Shown piece after piece: positions 62,038-64,000 of a stretch of DNA of 64,000 nucleotides. The translations under genes and the position numbers were made by a program. The DNA is from Algivirga pacifica (lineage in GTDB: Bacteria > Bacteroidota > Bacteroidia > Cytophagales > Flammeovirgaceae). The stretch spans positions 33,139 to 97,138 of the forward strand of contig NZ_BAABJX010000048.1 in NCBI RefSeq assembly GCF_039543525.1, given 5' to 3'. Under the pieces are notes generated by a model. That model worked only from the letters and a program-made list of their open reading frames with translations, had not been told where the DNA came from and did not search any database. The first letter of the stretch is position 1, and each line of letters opens with the position of its first letter.

Positions 62038-64000
62038 TTAGCGCTTTATGACGATATAACCGGTCTTAATATTTTTTCCATCTCCATTCAGGTCAATGAA
62101 GTAGAAATAGGTTCCATCAGGTACTCCTGTTCGAGAAGTCATCAAACCACTCTTCGCAATGCCATCCCAGGCATTACCTCCTTCATTCTTATACCCTTTG
62201 GTCTCAAATACCAGACTTCCCCAGCGGTTGTATACCTTGACGATATTGTCCGGATAATCATCAATTCCCTCTATAAACCAAGTATCATTCACTCCGTCAT
62301 TATTAGGAGAGACTCCTTTCTTAGGTGTTACTGGCACATCTGCAACATTTTCCACATTTACAATCACCACAGCTGTCGCTCGTTCACCTTCCAAGTCAAG
62401 GACTTCAACAAGTAACTCATGTACCGGTGTTCTCTCATAATCCAAATACAAGTTATCTGCTACCGTAATCACTCCTGTGATAGGATCAATCGTAAAGATT
62501 GCATCAGGATCTCCATCAATAATCTCGTATGTCAACTCATCCGTAGCATCCTCTCCTGCCGAATTTTCATCTTTTGCGACCATAGTATGTACCTCCAATC
62601 CTACCGGTGAATTTTCTGAGATGGTTACTTCAGCATCCTCTACCACTGGCGGCTCATTCTTCGGTAATACTTTTACGACAACAGTCACTGTTGTTGTATT
62701 CCCTTCACTATCACGAGTCGTATAGGTAAAGTCATCTTCTCCTACAAAGTCCTCATCCGGCGTATAGGTGATCGACCCATCCTCTTCGACAGTCACCGTA
62801 CCATTTTCAGGATCTTCAATCTCTACAATCTCATCTTCCACTTCTATATTCACTTCTCCATCTTCTTCGACTTCTACCTCTTTATCTTCGATGACTGTTA
62901 CAATAGCTTCGCAAGTGGATGTATTACCATGAATATCCGTCACCGTTATGGTTACCGTATTTTCACCAAGATCACTGTTGGTAAACGTGGTCTGACTCAC
63001 TGACTGCTGATCAACCTCACAGTTATCCTCAGAAGAAGCCAACACCTGCGTGATGTCAATTACCCCATTGCCATTTTCATCTAACGTGATGGTTACCGGT
63101 TGACAAACAATTGTTGGTGCAATATTATCCACTACGGTTACTGTTGCCGTACCCGACGCCGTGTTTCCACTTTCGTCCGTTACTGTCAACGTCACCGTAT
63201 GATCGCCTACTGAAGCACAAGTGAAGTCACTTAGATCAATTGTCTTGTCTGCGATACCACAGTTGTCATTGCTGCCATTATCAATTTGATCTGCTGTAAT
63301 ATTCACATTTCCGCCAGCATCTAATTCCACCGTAATATCTTGGGTGATCACTGTTGGAACCGTTACATCCTCGATCATCACGTTAGCGGTACAAGTCGAC
63401 GTATTGCCTGCCTCATCCGTTACTGTCAACGTTACTACCTGAGTCGTACCGATATGGCTGCAGTCAAAAGTAGTTTTATCGATGGATAAGGTTACTTCTC
63501 CTTCGGAATCATAACTACCATTATCAATTTGATCGGCTGTTACACTCACATTTCCGTCCGCATCCAACTCCACTGTAATGTCCTGACAAATGGCTTCTGG
63601 AGCCGTTTTATCACTGTTATCCACTACCGTTACAGTCGCTGTACAAATAGACTCATTACCGTGAATATCCGTTACTGTAACCGTCACCTCATTGGCACCA
63701 ATATGTGCTGTCGTAAAGCTGGTCTGACTTGCTACTTTTGTGGATACTCCACAAGCATCGCTAACACTCTCTATCAGATCATCTACCGAAACCGTGGCAT
63801 TACCCGAAGCGTCCAAGGTCACCGTATAATTTTGACAAGTCAATACCGGAGCAATACGATCCACTACGGTTACTGTTGCCGTACCCGACGCCGTGTTTCC
63901 ACTTTCGTCCGTTACTGTCAACGTTACCGTATGGTCCCCTACTGAAGCACAAGTAAAGTCACTTAGATCAATTGTCTTGTCTGCGATACCACAGTTGTCA
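62038..64000 (-). CDS. Repetitive adhesin with T9SS type B C-terminal domain (5' end beyond the window)
   Basis: The frame is open to 64000, so only the last about 650 residues are seen. They contain HYR-like repeats (TCTATVTVVDNSDKTAPEAIC-type, ITVELDADGNVSVTADQIDNGS), an Ig-like segment (DGSITYTPDEDFVGEDDFTYTTRDSEGNTTT), a cadherin-like domain (ISENSPVGLEVHTMVA, FTIDPITGVITVADNLYLDYERTP) and a gliding-motility-associated type B tail (KKGVSPNNDGVNDTWFIEGID, VKVYNRWGSLVFETKGY, GTYFYFIDLNGDGKNIKTGYIVIKR). Type B tails need a PorP/SprF partner, which is the next gene. Two 140-bp DNA repeats inside are almost identical. Likely cell-surface gliding adhesin of the SprB class. Confidence 0.93.
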   Translation of the reverse strand, partial: DNCGIADKTIDLSDFTCASVGDHTVTLTVTDESGNTASGTATVTVVDRIAPVLTCQNYTVTLDASGNATVSVDDLIESVSDACGVSTKVASQTSFTTAHIGANEVTVTVTDIHGNESICTATVTVVDNSDKTAPEAICQDITVELDADGNVSVTADQIDNGSYDSEGEVTLSIDKTTFDCSHIGTTQVVTLTVTDEAGNTSTCTANVMIEDVTVPTVITQDITVELDAGGNVNITADQIDNGSNDNCGIADKTIDLSDFTCASVGDHTVTLTVTDESGNTASGTATVTVVDNIAPTIVCQPVTITLDENGNGVIDITQVLASSEDNCEVDQQSVSQTTFTNSDLGENTVTITVTDIHGNTSTCEAIVTVIEDKEVEVEEDGEVNIEVEDEIVEIEDPENGTVTVEEDGSITYTPDEDFVGEDDFTYTTRDSEGNTTTVTVVVKVLPKNEPPVVEDAEVTISENSPVGLEVHTMVAKDENSAGEDATDELTYEIIDGDPDAIFTIDPITGVITVADNLYLDYERTPVHELLVEVLDLEGERATAVVIVNVENVADVPVTPKKGVSPNNDGVNDTWFIEGIDDYPDNIVKVYNRWGSLVFETKGYKNEGGNAWDGIAKSGLMTSRTGVPDGTYFYFIDLNGDGKNIKTGYIVIKR
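63129..63268 (-). repeat. 140-bp direct repeat inside the adhesin gene, copy 1
   Basis: Differs from 63861-64000 at about 4 of 140 positions; encodes the CGIADKTIDLSDFTC and VTDESGNTASGTATVTVVD part of a repeat unit. The two copies are 732 bp apart. Confidence 0.93.
63861..64000 (-). repeat. 140-bp direct repeat inside the adhesin gene, copy 2
   Basis: Partner of 63129-63268; probably continues past the window edge. Confidence 0.9.

Overview
The window looks like a chromosome segment of a Bacteroidota bacterium, most likely a marine Cytophagales-type (Flammeovirgaceae-like) gliding organism. The evidence is type IX secretion (T9SS) C-terminal sorting domains on secreted proteins, a gliding-motility-type adhesin followed by PorP/SprF and OmpA/PD40 genes, DUF5686, DUF3127, DUF1501/DUF1800 partners, Bacteroidota-style lipoproteins and an RHS toxin tip. 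I saw no tRNA, rRNA, CRISPR array, replication origin or intact insertion sequence.

Layout. 1-4.8 kb: minus-strand operon DUF1800 - DUF1501 (Tat leader plus T9SS tail) - outer-membrane barrel - lipoprotein (cut by the window edge). 5.1-8.1 kb: large secreted phosphodiester glycosidase with PKD and golvesin-like modules. 8.3-10.2 kb: three small orphan genes in AT-rich DNA bounded by repeats. 10.2-16 kb: acyl-CoA thioesterase, retropepsin-like protease plus rimK, unknown secreted protein, RprX/RprY-like two-component system. 16-26.4 kb: two lipoproteins, ffh, SBF-like transporter, CBM9-like protein, M48 protease, pyruvate carboxylase. 26.5-31 kb: a 1465-residue protein with three TIR domains, a WD40-like propeller and a multi-pass membrane tail. 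31-35.2 kb: small membrane protein, SOUL protein, then a decayed RHS C-terminus with a toxin-like tip and candidate immunity lipoprotein inside a repeat-rich island. 35.2-49.3 kb: mdh, rocD, SixA-like phosphatase, two GH13 lipoproteins, DUF3127, DUF5686, and a PLP decarboxylase homologue lacking its Schiff-base lysine. 49.3-58.5 kb: GreA-tail-like protein, coiled-coil protein, class III aminotransferase, ilvC, AraC regulator divergent from hpd, SRAP protein, ddl. 58.9-64 kb: minus-strand cluster of a repetitive adhesin (cut by the window edge), PorP/SprF protein and PorE-like OmpA protein.

The intergenic DNA is unusually rich in inverted repeats. At least three families recur: long palindromes built on GTTGAATC words with GAGCTTCGCTC or CACCGAAGGTG mini-hairpins; palindromes and a tandem array built on the heptamer TTATCGG; and REP-like hairpins such as GAGCGTGGACGCTC. 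A 74-bp repeat and a terminator module are shared between the orphan genes near 8-10 kb and the RHS island near 33-35 kb, which suggests both are parts or remains of the same kind of toxin/immunity cassette.

The best candidates for an undescribed system are the triple-TIR/WD40 membrane protein and the RHS tip/immunity island with its mobile-looking repeats. All functions are inferred from sequence reading alone; no database search was run.
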